From Shewanella nanhaiensis (lineage in GTDB: Bacteria > Pseudomonadota > Gammaproteobacteria > Enterobacterales > Shewanellaceae): 64,000 nucleotides of DNA. A model generated the notes under the pieces. That model saw nothing but the letters and a program-made list of their open reading frames with translations. It did not search any database and had not been told where the DNA came from. Positions 10,205 through 19,528 of this stretch are shown here, in pieces; position 1 is the stretch's first letter; the number at the start of each line of letters is the position of its first letter. A program made the translations under genes and the position numbers. The stretch is from positions 62,001 through 126,000 of the forward strand of contig NZ_JAHZST010000001.1 in assembly GCF_019457885.1 (NCBI RefSeq), in the 5' to 3' direction.

Positions 10205-11305
10205 ATGAGAACTATAATATCTATGGCTTTTTACCAATCTCCCATGAAGATCAGCGCTTTCGACGCAAAATTTGAAGCACAAAAAATCGCATTCGCTCCC
10301 ATCAGCTTTCAGGTTGCCCGTTGTCTACTTAAATTCGGCATTTTAGAACAGATAGATTCCTCTGCAGAGCAAGGTTGCTCCTTAGATGATATTGAAAAAA
10401 AGACCGAACTATCACAATACGCTATTAGTGTTCTTATCGATATGGGGCTTAGCATGGGTCTGTTATGGCAGAAAGAGGATAGGTACCTGCTCGATAAAAT
10501 TGGCCATTTCTTAGTTGAGGATGATATGGCAAAGGTCAATCTCAACTTTGTTCATGATGTTTGCTATCAAGGCATGTTTGAACTTGAAGCTTCATTAGTC
10601 GAAGGTAAGCCAAAAGGGCTTAAAGTATTTGGTGATTGGAATACCATCTACCCTACCCTCAGCGAGCTACCAGAGCAGGTTAAAAAGAGCTGGTTTGAGT
10701 TCGATCATTACTATTCAGACCATGCCTTTGGTCAACTTCTCCCCTTAATTTTCCAAGCTAAACCAACACATATCGTCGACGTAGGAGGTAACACAGGTAA
10801 ATGGGCATTGGCTTGTACGGCTTATGATAGCAATGTCAAAGTCACCATCATGGATCTTCCTGGGCAACTAAAGGTCGCCCTAAAGAACGCCGAAGAGAAA
10901 GGCGTCGCCGATAGAGTATCAGGCTTTCAATGCGATCTGCTCAAAGAGTCTCAGGAGTTCTGTCCAAACGGTGATCTCTACTGGATGAGTCAATTTCTTG
11001 ATTGTTTCTCAAAAGAGCAAATTCTGAGCATCCTAACTCGTACAGCACAAAGCATGAATGCCAATAGTGAGCTCTGTATTTTAGAAACCTATTGGGATAG
11101 ACAACCTTTTGAAGCGGGAGCCTATTGTGTTAACGCCACCTCTATCTATTTCACAGCCATGGCAAACGGTGACAGCCGTATGTATCACTCAAAAGAGATG
11201 TTATCGCTAATTTCACAGGCAGGCCTTTATGTGGATGAGGATATCGATGAGATAGGTTTAGGTCACACCCTCCTAAGGTGCAAGCGTAAGCCAACGCAGC
11301 TTTAG
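10205..11305 (+). CDS. class I SAM-dependent methyltransferase (O-methyltransferase-like)
   Basis: A 366-residue protein with an N-terminal winged-helix-like dimerisation region (residues ~20-95, ending in LDKIGHFLVEDD) and a Rossmann SAM-binding domain. Motif I is DVGGNTGKWALAC (residues ~193-205), followed by the acidic residue in TIMDLPGQL that normally binds the SAM ribose. The layout resembles the O-methyltransferase family PF00891, which acts on small hydroxylated substrates; the substrate here cannot be told. The start is uncertain: ATGs at 10205, 10223 and 10244 are all in frame and none has a strong Shine-Dalgarno. It stands alone between nuoN and the TehA-type gene. Confidence 0.75.
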   Translation: MRTIISMAFYQSPMKISAFDAKFEAQKIAFAPISFQVARCLLKFGILEQIDSSAEQGCSLDDIEKKTELSQYAISVLIDMGLSMGLLWQKEDRYLLDKIGHFLVEDDMAKVNLNFVHDVCYQGMFELEASLVEGKPKGLKVFGDWNTIYPTLSELPEQVKKSWFEFDHYYSDHAFGQLLPLIFQAKPTHIVDVGGNTGKWALACTAYDSNVKVTIMDLPGQLKVALKNAEEKGVADRVSGFQCDLLKESQEFCPNGDLYWMSQFLDCFSKEQILSILTRTAQSMNANSELCILETYWDRQPFEAGAYCVNATSIYFTAMANGDSRMYHSKEMLSLISQAGLYVDEDIDEIGLGHTLLRCKRKPTQL

Positions 11306-11328
11306 TCAGTTTTATAACACTTAACCAC

Positions 11329-11363
11329 TAGTCATAGATTAAGTTTCATTTAATCTATGACTA
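11329..11363. terminator. perfect 14-bp hairpin after methyltransferase gene
   Basis: Arms 11329-11342 and 11350-11363 are perfectly complementary (TAGTCATAGATTAA and its reverse complement) with a 7-base loop. It lies 24 bases after the methyltransferase stop. There is no long T-run, so it may be a weak terminator or an mRNA 3'-end stabiliser. Confidence 0.6.
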
Positions 11364-11435
11364 ATTAAAATCAAATTTTCTTACCACCTCTACTCTCCTA
11401 CTATCTATTCATAGATTACTTACCGGAAAATAGAG

Positions 11436-12404
11436 ATGAAATCCTCATTCAAAAAAATCTCATATCATGCATCGAAATTACCAAGCCCTATGGCTGGACT
11501 GGCACTGGCGATTGCCAGTTTGGGCTGGGCGTGGGAAAACATGTTACCAAGCATGCATGGACGCGGTCAGTTAATCAGCGCCGTAGTTGCAGCACTCATG
11601 TTAATGGCACTGGTGATTAAATTTGTCCTTCATCCAACTATCTTAAAACAGGAACTTTCACACCCAGTGGTTGGCAGCGTGATCCCAACTTTTGCCATGG
11701 GCTTAATGGTTGTCTCTAATGCACTGGGGCTCTACTTACCAAGGCTTGGACTCTCTCTATGGCTTACTGCAATTGCCATACATTTAGTCTTCTTAGCTAT
11801 GTTCATCTATTTTCGAGCTATCGATTTTAAACTCGAACATATGGTTCCAAGCTGGTTTGTACCACCCATTGGGATCATAGTAGCAGCGGTAACCTTCCCA
11901 GGGGTTCAGTACCAATGGCTGGCAAACGCGACACTTAACTTTGGCATGACTTGCTACCTCATTATGCTACCAATCATGTTATATCGTTTGATTTTCTGTG
12001 CACCGATAGCCGATGTCGCAAAACCAACCATCGCGATAATGGCTGCACCAGCAAGTCTATCGCTCGCAGGATACTTAACAGTAAGTAGCCAGCCTTCACT
12101 GGTTATCGTTGCGCTCCTGCTTAGCATAGCGCTATTGATGACTAGTGTTATCTATTTAGCCTTCTTTCATCTTTTAAGGCTGCCATTCTCACCTGGCTAC
12201 GCTGCTTTCACCTTTCCTATGGTAATTGGTGCCACAGCACTATTTAAAGCATCACACTGGCTAAGTCACTCCTTTGGTGAGAGTCAGTTTACCGAACTGA
12301 TTTCGCATGCTGCGCAACTAGAGTTGTTCATCTCAACAGCTGTTGTGCTGTATGTCGCATATCGCTACCTTTCTCACTACAGGCCAAATATTCTAACCGC
12401 CTAA
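11436..12404 (+). CDS. TehA/SLAC1-type (TDT family) anion or tellurite transporter
   Basis: A 322-residue inner-membrane protein with about ten hydrophobic helices and short loops. The N-terminal KLPSPMAGLALAIASLGW and later WFVPPIGIIVAAVTFPG segments are typical of the tellurite-resistance/dicarboxylate transporter family, whose E. coli member is TehA and whose plant member is the SLAC1 anion channel. A GGAAAATAGAG sequence precedes the ATG. No TehB-like gene is next to it; the methyltransferase upstream is of a different type, so tellurite resistance should not be assumed. Substrate unknown. Confidence 0.8.
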   Translation: MKSSFKKISYHASKLPSPMAGLALAIASLGWAWENMLPSMHGRGQLISAVVAALMLMALVIKFVLHPTILKQELSHPVVGSVIPTFAMGLMVVSNALGLYLPRLGLSLWLTAIAIHLVFLAMFIYFRAIDFKLEHMVPSWFVPPIGIIVAAVTFPGVQYQWLANATLNFGMTCYLIMLPIMLYRLIFCAPIADVAKPTIAIMAAPASLSLAGYLTVSSQPSLVIVALLLSIALLMTSVIYLAFFHLLRLPFSPGYAAFTFPMVIGATALFKASHWLSHSFGESQFTELISHAAQLELFISTAVVLYVAYRYLSHYRPNILTA

Positions 12405-12945
12405 GAAATATTGAAAGTAAAAGACAATGAGCTAAGCATTAAAATAGATTTTCACAACACATTAAATTTAACACTTTAAATATAAAGCAAGTTAAACCCT
12501 CCATAATCCGGTTAAATTTAATACAGTAAAGCATTCGGTAAAATAAGCTAACACTTACTCACAATAAATATAATGTTAATTTTAATTTAAATGATAAAAA
12601 ACTAAAAAAATATTATTACCAAAGTGTTAACCAAAAACATTTATTTAACCCAAAATCTCCCCTTTACAGAGTGAAAAAGCGCCACCAATTTCATAACTCA
12701 CTGATAAAAACTATTAAAAACACCAAATTGTTAACAAAGAGTATCGAGAATTGTTGCAAAATGGTGCAACAAGGTCTATTTAAGTAACAACTTTAAGCTG
12801 ATTGCACCTGTTATCAGTATGTGTTTATATCCAGACTCGGACACCAATAGTTAACAAAGTGAAAACTATTTAGACCGTCTAAGAACAAGAAGCAAACAAT
12901 TAAAACCAATAATAAAACTTAAAGTTATATCAGGGAGATAATAAT
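12405..12945. other. AT-rich 541-bp intergenic leader of the TonB receptor gene
   Basis: No convincing gene is visible. The stretch is very AT-rich with repeated GTTAAC and TTAAATTTA-like sequences and contains one clear 8+8 inverted repeat at 12751-12772. Its length suggests a regulated promoter with a long 5' region for the TonB-dependent receptor downstream. Confidence 0.6.
12751..12772. promoter_or_regulatory. operator-like inverted repeat upstream of TonB receptor
   Basis: TTGTTGCA (12751-12758), six spacer bases, TGCAACAA (12765-12772): a perfect dyad ending 173 bases before the receptor start codon. The size and symmetry fit a dimeric repressor or activator site. The right half also resembles an NtrC half-site, but the left half does not follow NtrC consensus. 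The cognate regulator is not identified. Confidence 0.45.
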
Positions 12946-15636
12946 ATGTTGTCTAATTCAGTAATAGCTAAAGCTATTCGATTTTCATTAATCAGTGGCG
13001 CAGCAACTGCAGCACTGACTGCACCAGCAGTTTTTGCAGCAACAGATGATGAAAAAGTAGAAAGAATTGAAGTTACAGGTTCACGTATTAAGCGTACCGA
13101 TATGGAAACTGCAACACCAGTAACCGTATTAAGCGCTGATGATATGGCAAAACAAGGTTTTACAAACATTCAAGATGCACTAGAAAGCCTAACTTCCACA
13201 ACAAGTGCAATGACGACTCAATCAGTACACGGCTTCACTCCAGCAGCCTCATCAATCAGTCTTCGCGGTGCAGGTCCAAGTCGTACTCTGACACTGATTA
13301 ATGGTAAGCGTCTTAACCAATACCCAAAACCTGCAAATGGCACCGATAACTTCGTTGATACAGCTAATCTTCCAATGGAAGCTGTACAGCGCATTGAAAT
13401 TCTTCAATCTGGTGGATCAGCCGTTTATGGTGCAGATGCAGTTGGTGGTGTTATCAACATCATCTTGAAAAAAGACTTTGAAGGTATCGCTCTTAAATAT
13501 CGCCACGGTGACACTTTCGAAGGTGGCGGAGCAAGTGATCGTATAGCACTTTCTGTTGGCGCATCATCAGATCGCGGTAACGTATCAAGCTTTATTGAGT
13601 TTACTGATAACCAGCAATTGAAAGCGACTGATCGTGAGAACTTCGGTCTTCATACCGATAAAGTTCCTCATAGCGAGTTTTCTCAATATAGTTCATACGG
13701 TGCGCGTATTGCTGGCGGTTCAGGTGCTCGTGCATTAACACCTGCAGAGTGTACAGCAGGCGGATTCTTCTGGGATGCAGCCCGTAGTTTATGTGGTTAT
13801 GACCGTTCAAAGTGGCGCGATCTTCAACCAGAAAGCACACGTTTTATCAGCTCTACAAACTTTAACTATGAGTTAAGCGATGACATTAGCTTTGTGGGTC
13901 GCCTAGATTTTGCAGAAGCGAAATCAACTACCCGCATTGAGCCAATGGCAATCAATGACTACGACATTAAGGTTGATGGTAATGGCTTAACTGTCAGCAA
14001 TGGTGACCTAAGCAAAACATTTGCTGACAAAACTACAGCACTCGGCGGTGACTTTGCTAATGCTGAAGATGGTGACTACTACTACGTTCGCCGCTTACAT
14101 GAATTTAGTAACCGTATGGGTGAAACTAAAACTCGTAACTACTTTTTCACAGCTGGCCTTGAAGGTGTAGTTTTTGAAGATTACAACTGGGACGCTTCTG
14201 TAAACTATGGGCGTACCAATGTAGATGTTTTCCGTGGTGGCTATGCAACAGTTGCAGGTATGTTTGATTACATCACAGCTGGTGACAACGGTAACTCTCT
14301 TCTAAAAAACATGACTGCTGACGATGTTGAAGCAGCTTCTTACTCTCCTTTTGAGAAAGCGCAATCAACACAAAAGAACGTACAGGCTAACATTACAGGT
14401 AGTGCTTTCGAAATGCCTGAAGGCGATGCACTATTCGCTTTCGGTGCAGAATACACTAAGCAAGACTACCAAACAGAGTCAGATTCTGAATCAGCTAAAG
14501 GCAATATCCTGACAACTGGTGGTTCATCAGGTGCAGGTGAACGCTCTTTCTGGGCAACGTATGCAGAGCTAAGTATTCCAGTGTTGGATGTACTAACTGT
14601 TGATGCTGCAGTTCGCTATGATAGATACAGTGACTTCGGTGGTAACTTATCACCACAGATTGCAATCGAGTATCGCCCTCTTGAGGAGCTGCTTGTTCGT
14701 GGTTCTGTCAGCAGTGTATTCCGCGCACCAGACATGCACCGTGTATACGGTGATGCAACCAATGGTTTCAACCAAGTCATTGACTTCAAACAGTGTCAAG
14801 CTATGGGTGGTACACCTGGTCAACCTCATTCAGATACAAAAATCAACGAGATCTGTAATGAGCTGCATATCACCACTAAAACGGGTGCAAATAAAGACCT
14901 AGAAGCTGAAACTGGTTATACAGCAAATGTAGGTGCCGTGTGGGGCGGAGAGTCTCTCAATGCATCATTAGATTTGTGGGAGTGGAAGCTTGATGACATG
15001 GTAAGTGACATCAGTGCTAGTAAAGCCGCTCGTGAATATGAGCAGTATGAAAATATGCTGACACGTGATGCCGATGGCACCATTACTCATATTGATGCAG
15101 TTGCTCAAAACCTAGCCTTCCAAAAAGTTCGTGGTATCGACTTATCCGCAGGTTATAACTGGGATCTAAATAACCTAGGTGAGCTTAAGCTTAACTTCAA
15201 GGGTACATATATTCTGTTATCTGAAGGTCAGCTTGCTCCAACTGATCCTGTTGAAGATGACATCGATAATGGTGGACTGCCTCAATACCGTGCAAACCTA
15301 GTACTTGGTTGGTTTATCGAAGATTTCGAAGCAACATTAGGTGCTTATCACACGGCTCGCATGCATGGCATGCAGTACAAGTCATTCAAAGAGTCAGCAG
15401 AAGATGCTGGTACTGAGTTTGACGAAAGTGCACACGAAGTTGCTTCACAAACTAAGTGGAATCTGACAGCTGGTTACACCATCACTGACGATATTAAAGT
15501 TAAGGCTGGTGTCGTTAACCTATTTGATGCTGGACCAAACTTTGATCCAACAGCAACATCATGGCCACATTACCAGCGCTCAATCTACAACGCGCGCGGT
15601 CGTGAATGGTTCCTAGAAGGTGAAGTAAAGTTCTAA
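12946..15636 (+). CDS. TonB-dependent outer-membrane receptor
   Basis: An 896-residue outer-membrane active transporter energised by TonB-ExbB-ExbD. The N-terminus has a signal peptide ending near VFAATDD, followed by a TonB-box-like VERIEVTGSRIKR stretch (residues ~36-48), a plug domain (PVTVLSADDMAKQGFTNIQDAL ... SISLRGAGPSRTLTLINGKR ... SGGSAVYGADAVGGVINIILK, residues ~60-170), and a long beta-barrel ending in the aromatic REWFLEGEVKF, normal for BamA recognition. The ITGSRI-type start and short plug-barrel style are typical of the large receptor families of Shewanella and Alteromonas that take up sugars, peptides or nucleosides rather than siderophores; the substrate is not evident. A clear AGGGAGAT ribosome-binding site precedes the ATG. 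Confidence 0.92.
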   Translation: MLSNSVIAKAIRFSLISGAATAALTAPAVFAATDDEKVERIEVTGSRIKRTDMETATPVTVLSADDMAKQGFTNIQDALESLTSTTSAMTTQSVHGFTPAASSISLRGAGPSRTLTLINGKRLNQYPKPANGTDNFVDTANLPMEAVQRIEILQSGGSAVYGADAVGGVINIILKKDFEGIALKYRHGDTFEGGGASDRIALSVGASSDRGNVSSFIEFTDNQQLKATDRENFGLHTDKVPHSEFSQYSSYGARIAGGSGARALTPAECTAGGFFWDAARSLCGYDRSKWRDLQPESTRFISSTNFNYELSDDISFVGRLDFAEAKSTTRIEPMAINDYDIKVDGNGLTVSNGDLSKTFADKTTALGGDFANAEDGDYYYVRRLHEFSNRMGETKTRNYFFTAGLEGVVFEDYNWDASVNYGRTNVDVFRGGYATVAGMFDYITAGDNGNSLLKNMTADDVEAASYSPFEKAQSTQKNVQANITGSAFEMPEGDALFAFGAEYTKQDYQTESDSESAKGNILTTGGSSGAGERSFWATYAELSIPVLDVLTVDAAVRYDRYSDFGGNLSPQIAIEYRPLEELLVRGSVSSVFRAPDMHRVYGDATNGFNQVIDFKQCQAMGGTPGQPHSDTKINEICNELHITTKTGANKDLEAETGYTANVGAVWGGESLNASLDLWEWKLDDMVSDISASKAAREYEQYENMLTRDADGTITHIDAVAQNLAFQKVRGIDLSAGYNWDLNNLGELKLNFKGTYILLSEGQLAPTDPVEDDIDNGGLPQYRANLVLGWFIEDFEATLGAYHTARMHGMQYKSFKESAEDAGTEFDESAHEVASQTKWNLTAGYTITDDIKVKAGVVNLFDAGPNFDPTATSWPHYQRSIYNARGREWFLEGEVKF

Positions 15637-15664
15637 GACTCCTTCACTTAATATGATTGAAAGT

Positions 15665-15690
15665 AAAACGGCACCTAAGGTGCCGTTTTT
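15665..15690 (+). terminator. intrinsic terminator of TonB receptor gene
   Basis: AAAACGGCACC / GGTGCCGTTTT stem with a three-base loop followed by T residues, 29 bases after the receptor stop. The A-run on the other side would let it also serve the convergent YfcC-type gene. Confidence 0.9.
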
Positions 15691-15710
15691 GTTCTCTCAT
15701 CTATAGTGGA

Positions 15711-17252
15711 TTAACTAAACCCTAAATAGTGCGCACTTACTACAATCACACTGGATACCACAAACAGCGCCAGCATAAAGCGCCAGATAAATTTAAGCCA
15801 GTCGCCCCAGTCTACTCGGCACACGCCTAATGTCGCCATTAATGACGCCGATGTCGGCACAATTGCATTACTAAAACCATCTCCGAGCTGAAATGCAAGT
15901 ACAGACACTTGACGAGTCACACCCACCATATCTGCAAGTGGCGCCATTAATGGCATAGTCAACGCAGCCTGCCCCGAGCCAGAGGTCACAAAGAAATTAA
16001 ATACCGATTGGAAAATCAGCATAAACCATGCAGAAAGGGCATTAGGAAGCTGACCGATAAGCTCCCCTGCACTATTGAGTATGGAGTTAAGCACGCTCGG
16101 CTCACTGGGTCCACCATTGCCAAGCAGTATTAAAATACCCGATGCACAGCCAACTAAAATACAGGGCTCAAGCATATTGGCAGCTCCTTGCTTGAAGCTT
16201 GTCGCTACATCATTAACAGTCATCCCATTGAGCTTAAAAATCACACCTATGATGCCAATCACAACCCCCATAGTGAAAAATTGACTGGCGATCTCAGGAA
16301 TAAACCAAGCTTGAGATACCACGCCCCAGATAACCCAAACTATCGTCGCAATAATGGTGACGAGCACGAGAATATCACCTAAATTAAATCGGCTATCTAA
16401 GCTAGCTTTACTCTGATTTTCTCGGAAATAGGCATCGCTGTGGTAACTAAAGGAGTACAGCGGCTTAAGCTTAATCTTATTGGCGTAACGCATGGTAAAG
16501 ATAAGCCCCATCAGGGTAAAGCCAAACCAGATCATCACTCTCACACCTGCGCCAGATAAAACAGGGATCCCAGCAATCCCCTGCGCAATCGCGACACTAA
16601 ATGGATTCATCCAAGAGCTAGCAAAGCCTATCTGAGTCGCAACATAGGTCACCATAACCGTCGTAATCCCATCATATCCCAGCCGTATCATTAGCGGGCA
16701 GATGATAATGGCGAAAGCAATCGCCTCCTCTCCCATACCAAAAACGGCGCCGCCAAGTGAAAACAGCACAAAGATAACTGGAATAAAGAGTGATTCATTT
16801 CCCCGTGTTCTGTCGATCAGCTTCAAGATACCATTGTCTATGGTCCCCGTAGCCATCACTACACCAAAGGAGCCACCTATCACTAACATAAACATGATAA
16901 CGCCGATAGCACTGCCCCACTTAGAGCCTGACACTAAGCCTTCAAAAGCAAAGTTGAAAAAACCAGCACCACCATGACCTTCAAATAAACCAACCGGTGC
17001 TAACTTAGGCTCTCCATTATCATCAAGCGCATAGGCAAATGAGCTGGGATCAATCACACTGCGACTCTTCTCTACACCATCAGCAAGGTAGGTCACCTCC
17101 TGGGTTTGAAATGAGCCGGTAGGTATAAAATAGGTGAGCATTGCTGCCACTACAGCAACAAAAAAGATAATGACTAAGGTATCTGGCATCTGCCAGCGAC
17201 TAACACTCCCTAAGGAGTTATCGTGGGAAGGAGTTGTGACTGTTCTGTCCAT
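15711..17252 (-). CDS. YfcC family carrier (DcuC/ArcD-like transporter)
   Basis: A 513-residue inner-membrane protein with about twelve helices. Features seen are WQMPDTLVIIFFVAVVAAMLTYFIPTG at the N-terminus, VFGMGEEAIAFAIIICPLMIRLGYDGITT in the middle, and FFVTSGSGQAALTMPLMAPLADMVGVTRQ plus DGFSNAIVPTSASLMATLGV near the C-terminus, all characteristic of the YfcC/C4-dicarboxylate anaerobic carrier-like family. Members are linked to basic amino acid, peptide or dicarboxylate transport; substrate cannot be assigned. Located downstream of panF on the same strand with a 161-base gap, and convergent with the TonB receptor. Confidence 0.85.
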   Translation of the reverse strand: MDRTVTTPSHDNSLGSVSRWQMPDTLVIIFFVAVVAAMLTYFIPTGSFQTQEVTYLADGVEKSRSVIDPSSFAYALDDNGEPKLAPVGLFEGHGGAGFFNFAFEGLVSGSKWGSAIGVIMFMLVIGGSFGVVMATGTIDNGILKLIDRTRGNESLFIPVIFVLFSLGGAVFGMGEEAIAFAIIICPLMIRLGYDGITTVMVTYVATQIGFASSWMNPFSVAIAQGIAGIPVLSGAGVRVMIWFGFTLMGLIFTMRYANKIKLKPLYSFSYHSDAYFRENQSKASLDSRFNLGDILVLVTIIATIVWVIWGVVSQAWFIPEIASQFFTMGVVIGIIGVIFKLNGMTVNDVATSFKQGAANMLEPCILVGCASGILILLGNGGPSEPSVLNSILNSAGELIGQLPNALSAWFMLIFQSVFNFFVTSGSGQAALTMPLMAPLADMVGVTRQVSVLAFQLGDGFSNAIVPTSASLMATLGVCRVDWGDWLKFIWRFMLALFVVSSVIVVSAHYLGFS

Positions 17253-17413
17253 ATTAAGACCATTCTAGTTATTATATGGCCGCAAATATAAACTAATTCC
17301 GTAAGAGTGTGTATATGGAGTTAACGATAAATATGAGTGAGTTAAATAAGGTGAGGCCCATTAATCATCTGTTTGTACAAAGATCACGATAAACCTCCTC
17401 TTCTCTATTCTAT

Positions 17414-18862
17414 TTAAGATTCACCATCCAATACCTTAACATTCGCTTGAGGAGTGACAGCATGGATCAGTAGCATAACCAACAAAGAGATGGTTAAAGC
17501 GGGAACTATCGGATGGATCTTCCACACAAGTGGAGCGTTAAGCTGGAAAGCAAGATAGCTTATCAATCCTGCTCCCATGGCACCAAACGCGCTATTACCA
17601 CTGATGTTTTTCCAAAACACCCCAGCAATGATGGGCCATAGAAATACAGCCTGCAACGCCCCAAACGCGGCTAAATTGATCCACACTATCATCTTTGGTG
17701 GCTCAATCGCCCAATAGGTCGCCAATACCGTTATTAGCAACATGGCAACTCGCGTTAGCTTAATCTGCCTAGTGGCGCTCAATCTCGGATACTGTTTCAT
17801 CACACCATCTCGAATTAAGCTTACAGCAGATTGAAGCAGCATAGAGTCTACCGAAGACATTACAGCAGCAATGGGCGCAGCAAGCAGCACACCAGCCCAA
17901 AATGGATGAAACAAGCCAGAGATCAATCTAGGCATTATCTCATCTGGCACTGTTAACTCAGGATAAAGTGCGCGGCCAAATACCCCACACAGATGTGGTA
18001 GCAAGGTCATCAAAAAGCAGATTATCGTCCCCCACACCATGCCACGCTTCAAAGAGCGACTATCTTTAACCGCTAACAAGCGCACCAAAGTATGGGGAAG
18101 CCCCATGGTACCAAAACAGATTAATACCCAAAATGAGAGCATCATAGGCCAACCGAGATAATCATTCACTCCATGAGGGCTCAGCATCTGCGGTGAATAT
18201 GCCTTCACTTTCTCCATCAACTGAGGCAGCGTCCCCTGAGATAGAATTGCGCCAAATAGTAAGATCAGTCCTGCAAGCATCACCACTCCTTGAAGGACAT
18301 CGGTTAACACCACAGCCCTAAAGCCACCAGTTAAGGTATAAGCCAGTACTGTTAGTACAAATAGGCCTAACCCTATCTCATAACTTATGCCGCTCACGCC
18401 AGAGAATAAGCGAGCTCCACCAATAAATTGCACCGCTATCATGGCGATAAAACCCATCACTAAACTCACAATAGCCAAGCTGCTTAGCCAGGGGTGTTGG
18501 TAACGACTGTCGAGCCACTCGATTAAGGTTGTATGCTCTGCACTGCGCATCGCTAAAAACTTAGGACCTAACACGCCTAAAGTTAATATGGCCACAGGCA
18601 CCTGTATCAAGGCTAACCACACCCAGCCAAGCCCCATCTGATATGCCGCACCTGGCCCGCCAATAAAGGAGCTTGCGCTGGTATAAGTCGCCACCAAGGT
18701 TAGGGCTAACATAGGGCCATTCAGGAAGGAGCCACCGATAAAAAAACGCTTAGCTTTATCTTGATGTAGCTGGCCAACATCGGCTTGACGACCACTCCAC
18801 CAACGAGTGATAACCAAACTTAGTACTAGGTAAATAAGCAGAGGGATTAGATTAGTCATCAC
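17414..18862 (-). CDS. panF: sodium/pantothenate symporter
   Basis: Member of the sodium:solute symporter family that imports pantothenate for coenzyme A synthesis. The 482-residue length matches E. coli PanF (483). Typical sequences are TYTSASSFIGGPGAAYQMGLGWVWL (residues ~58-82), YTLTGGFRAVVLTDVLQG and AAPIAAVMSSVDSMLLQSAVSLIRDG. It is preceded by and overlaps yhdT by eleven bases; the yhdT-panF pair is also found in E. coli, which supports the name. The start may be GTG at 18862 or the adjacent ATG at 18859; both follow GGGAAATA. Confidence 0.9.
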   Translation of the reverse strand: MMTNLIPLLIYLVLSLVITRWWSGRQADVGQLHQDKAKRFFIGGSFLNGPMLALTLVATYTSASSFIGGPGAAYQMGLGWVWLALIQVPVAILTLGVLGPKFLAMRSAEHTTLIEWLDSRYQHPWLSSLAIVSLVMGFIAMIAVQFIGGARLFSGVSGISYEIGLGLFVLTVLAYTLTGGFRAVVLTDVLQGVVMLAGLILLFGAILSQGTLPQLMEKVKAYSPQMLSPHGVNDYLGWPMMLSFWVLICFGTMGLPHTLVRLLAVKDSRSLKRGMVWGTIICFLMTLLPHLCGVFGRALYPELTVPDEIMPRLISGLFHPFWAGVLLAAPIAAVMSSVDSMLLQSAVSLIRDGVMKQYPRLSATRQIKLTRVAMLLITVLATYWAIEPPKMIVWINLAAFGALQAVFLWPIIAGVFWKNISGNSAFGAMGAGLISYLAFQLNAPLVWKIHPIVPALTISLLVMLLIHAVTPQANVKVLDGES

Positions 18863-19061
18863 TATTTCCCACTAACAAGCCCATTAAAAAGATAAGCGAC
18901 AAAATCAATACGACAGGCGCAAAAATACAGGAGAACCAAAACCAAACAGGCATCCCTAACCAAAGCCAAGCCTCATCAATAAACACGGGGCCTGCACACC
19001 ACAAGACAAAATAAACCGCGATTAGGATTAGTGCTGTTTTAGAGAGTGAAAACATAATCAA
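18852..19061 (-). CDS. yhdT: YhdT family small membrane protein (DUF997)
   Basis: A 69-residue protein with two hydrophobic helices separated by a short loop (FIDEAWLWLGMPVWFW). It is recognised mainly by size and by its fixed position directly upstream of, and overlapping, panF, as in E. coli. In sodium symporter loci such small proteins often act as accessory subunits, but that role is inference. Confidence 0.85.
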   Translation of the reverse strand: MIMFSLSKTALILIAVYFVLWCAGPVFIDEAWLWLGMPVWFWFSCIFAPVVLILSLIFLMGLLVGNSDD

Positions 19062-19528
19062 ACATGGGAAGTAGAATCAGACGGCAGATTTTATACCTAA
19101 ACATTACCAACGACTAGCGATTAACTCACACTCAGGCCAAGGCTGAATAATGAGCCTTTGAGTTTATTAATAAGAAGTAACTTAAATCGCTCTAACACTT
19201 TCTAATCAACTGAAATAAGCAGCCAGATAAGCAAACGGCTTTAACATCCATATTAGGTGGAAAAGAGCGCAATACTGGTTTTATACCTTCGATACGTACC
19301 AATACTCGATTTTGTAACCTACAGATTATTTTGATAAAAAACTTAAAATAAACTGAATATCAGGCTCATCAACCTAAAAAGGGTGAGGCTCATCTAACTT
19401 CTACTACATCACCGCTAACTCTGCTTGTTAAGCCCATTTATACACACTAAAATCACAACTCTGCATCCATCAATTAAATTGATAGTTTCAATGGTTGTTT
19501 TTTTCATATAGGGAAGTCACAGGTAGAG
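19062..19528. other. 467-bp divergent intergenic region
   Basis: Separates yhdT-panF from the LysR gene. No gene is visible. It should hold the divergent promoters; the one distinct element I can support is the ATCAATTAAATTGAT dyad at 19469-19483. Confidence 0.6.
19469..19483. promoter_or_regulatory. LysR-type box (ATCAAT-N3-ATTGAT), copy 1
   Basis: Perfect 6+6 dyad with T-N11-A spacing, the standard LysR-type recognition pattern, 45 bases upstream of the LysR start codon. A nearly identical copy is at 22176-22190 upstream of the FocA-CBS gene. Confidence 0.55.

Noticed and set aside
12757..12770. NtrC or sigma-54 site in the TonB receptor leader
   Set aside because: Only the right half resembles NtrC; no -24/-12 GG-GC promoter was found downstream, so I keep it as an unassigned dyad.
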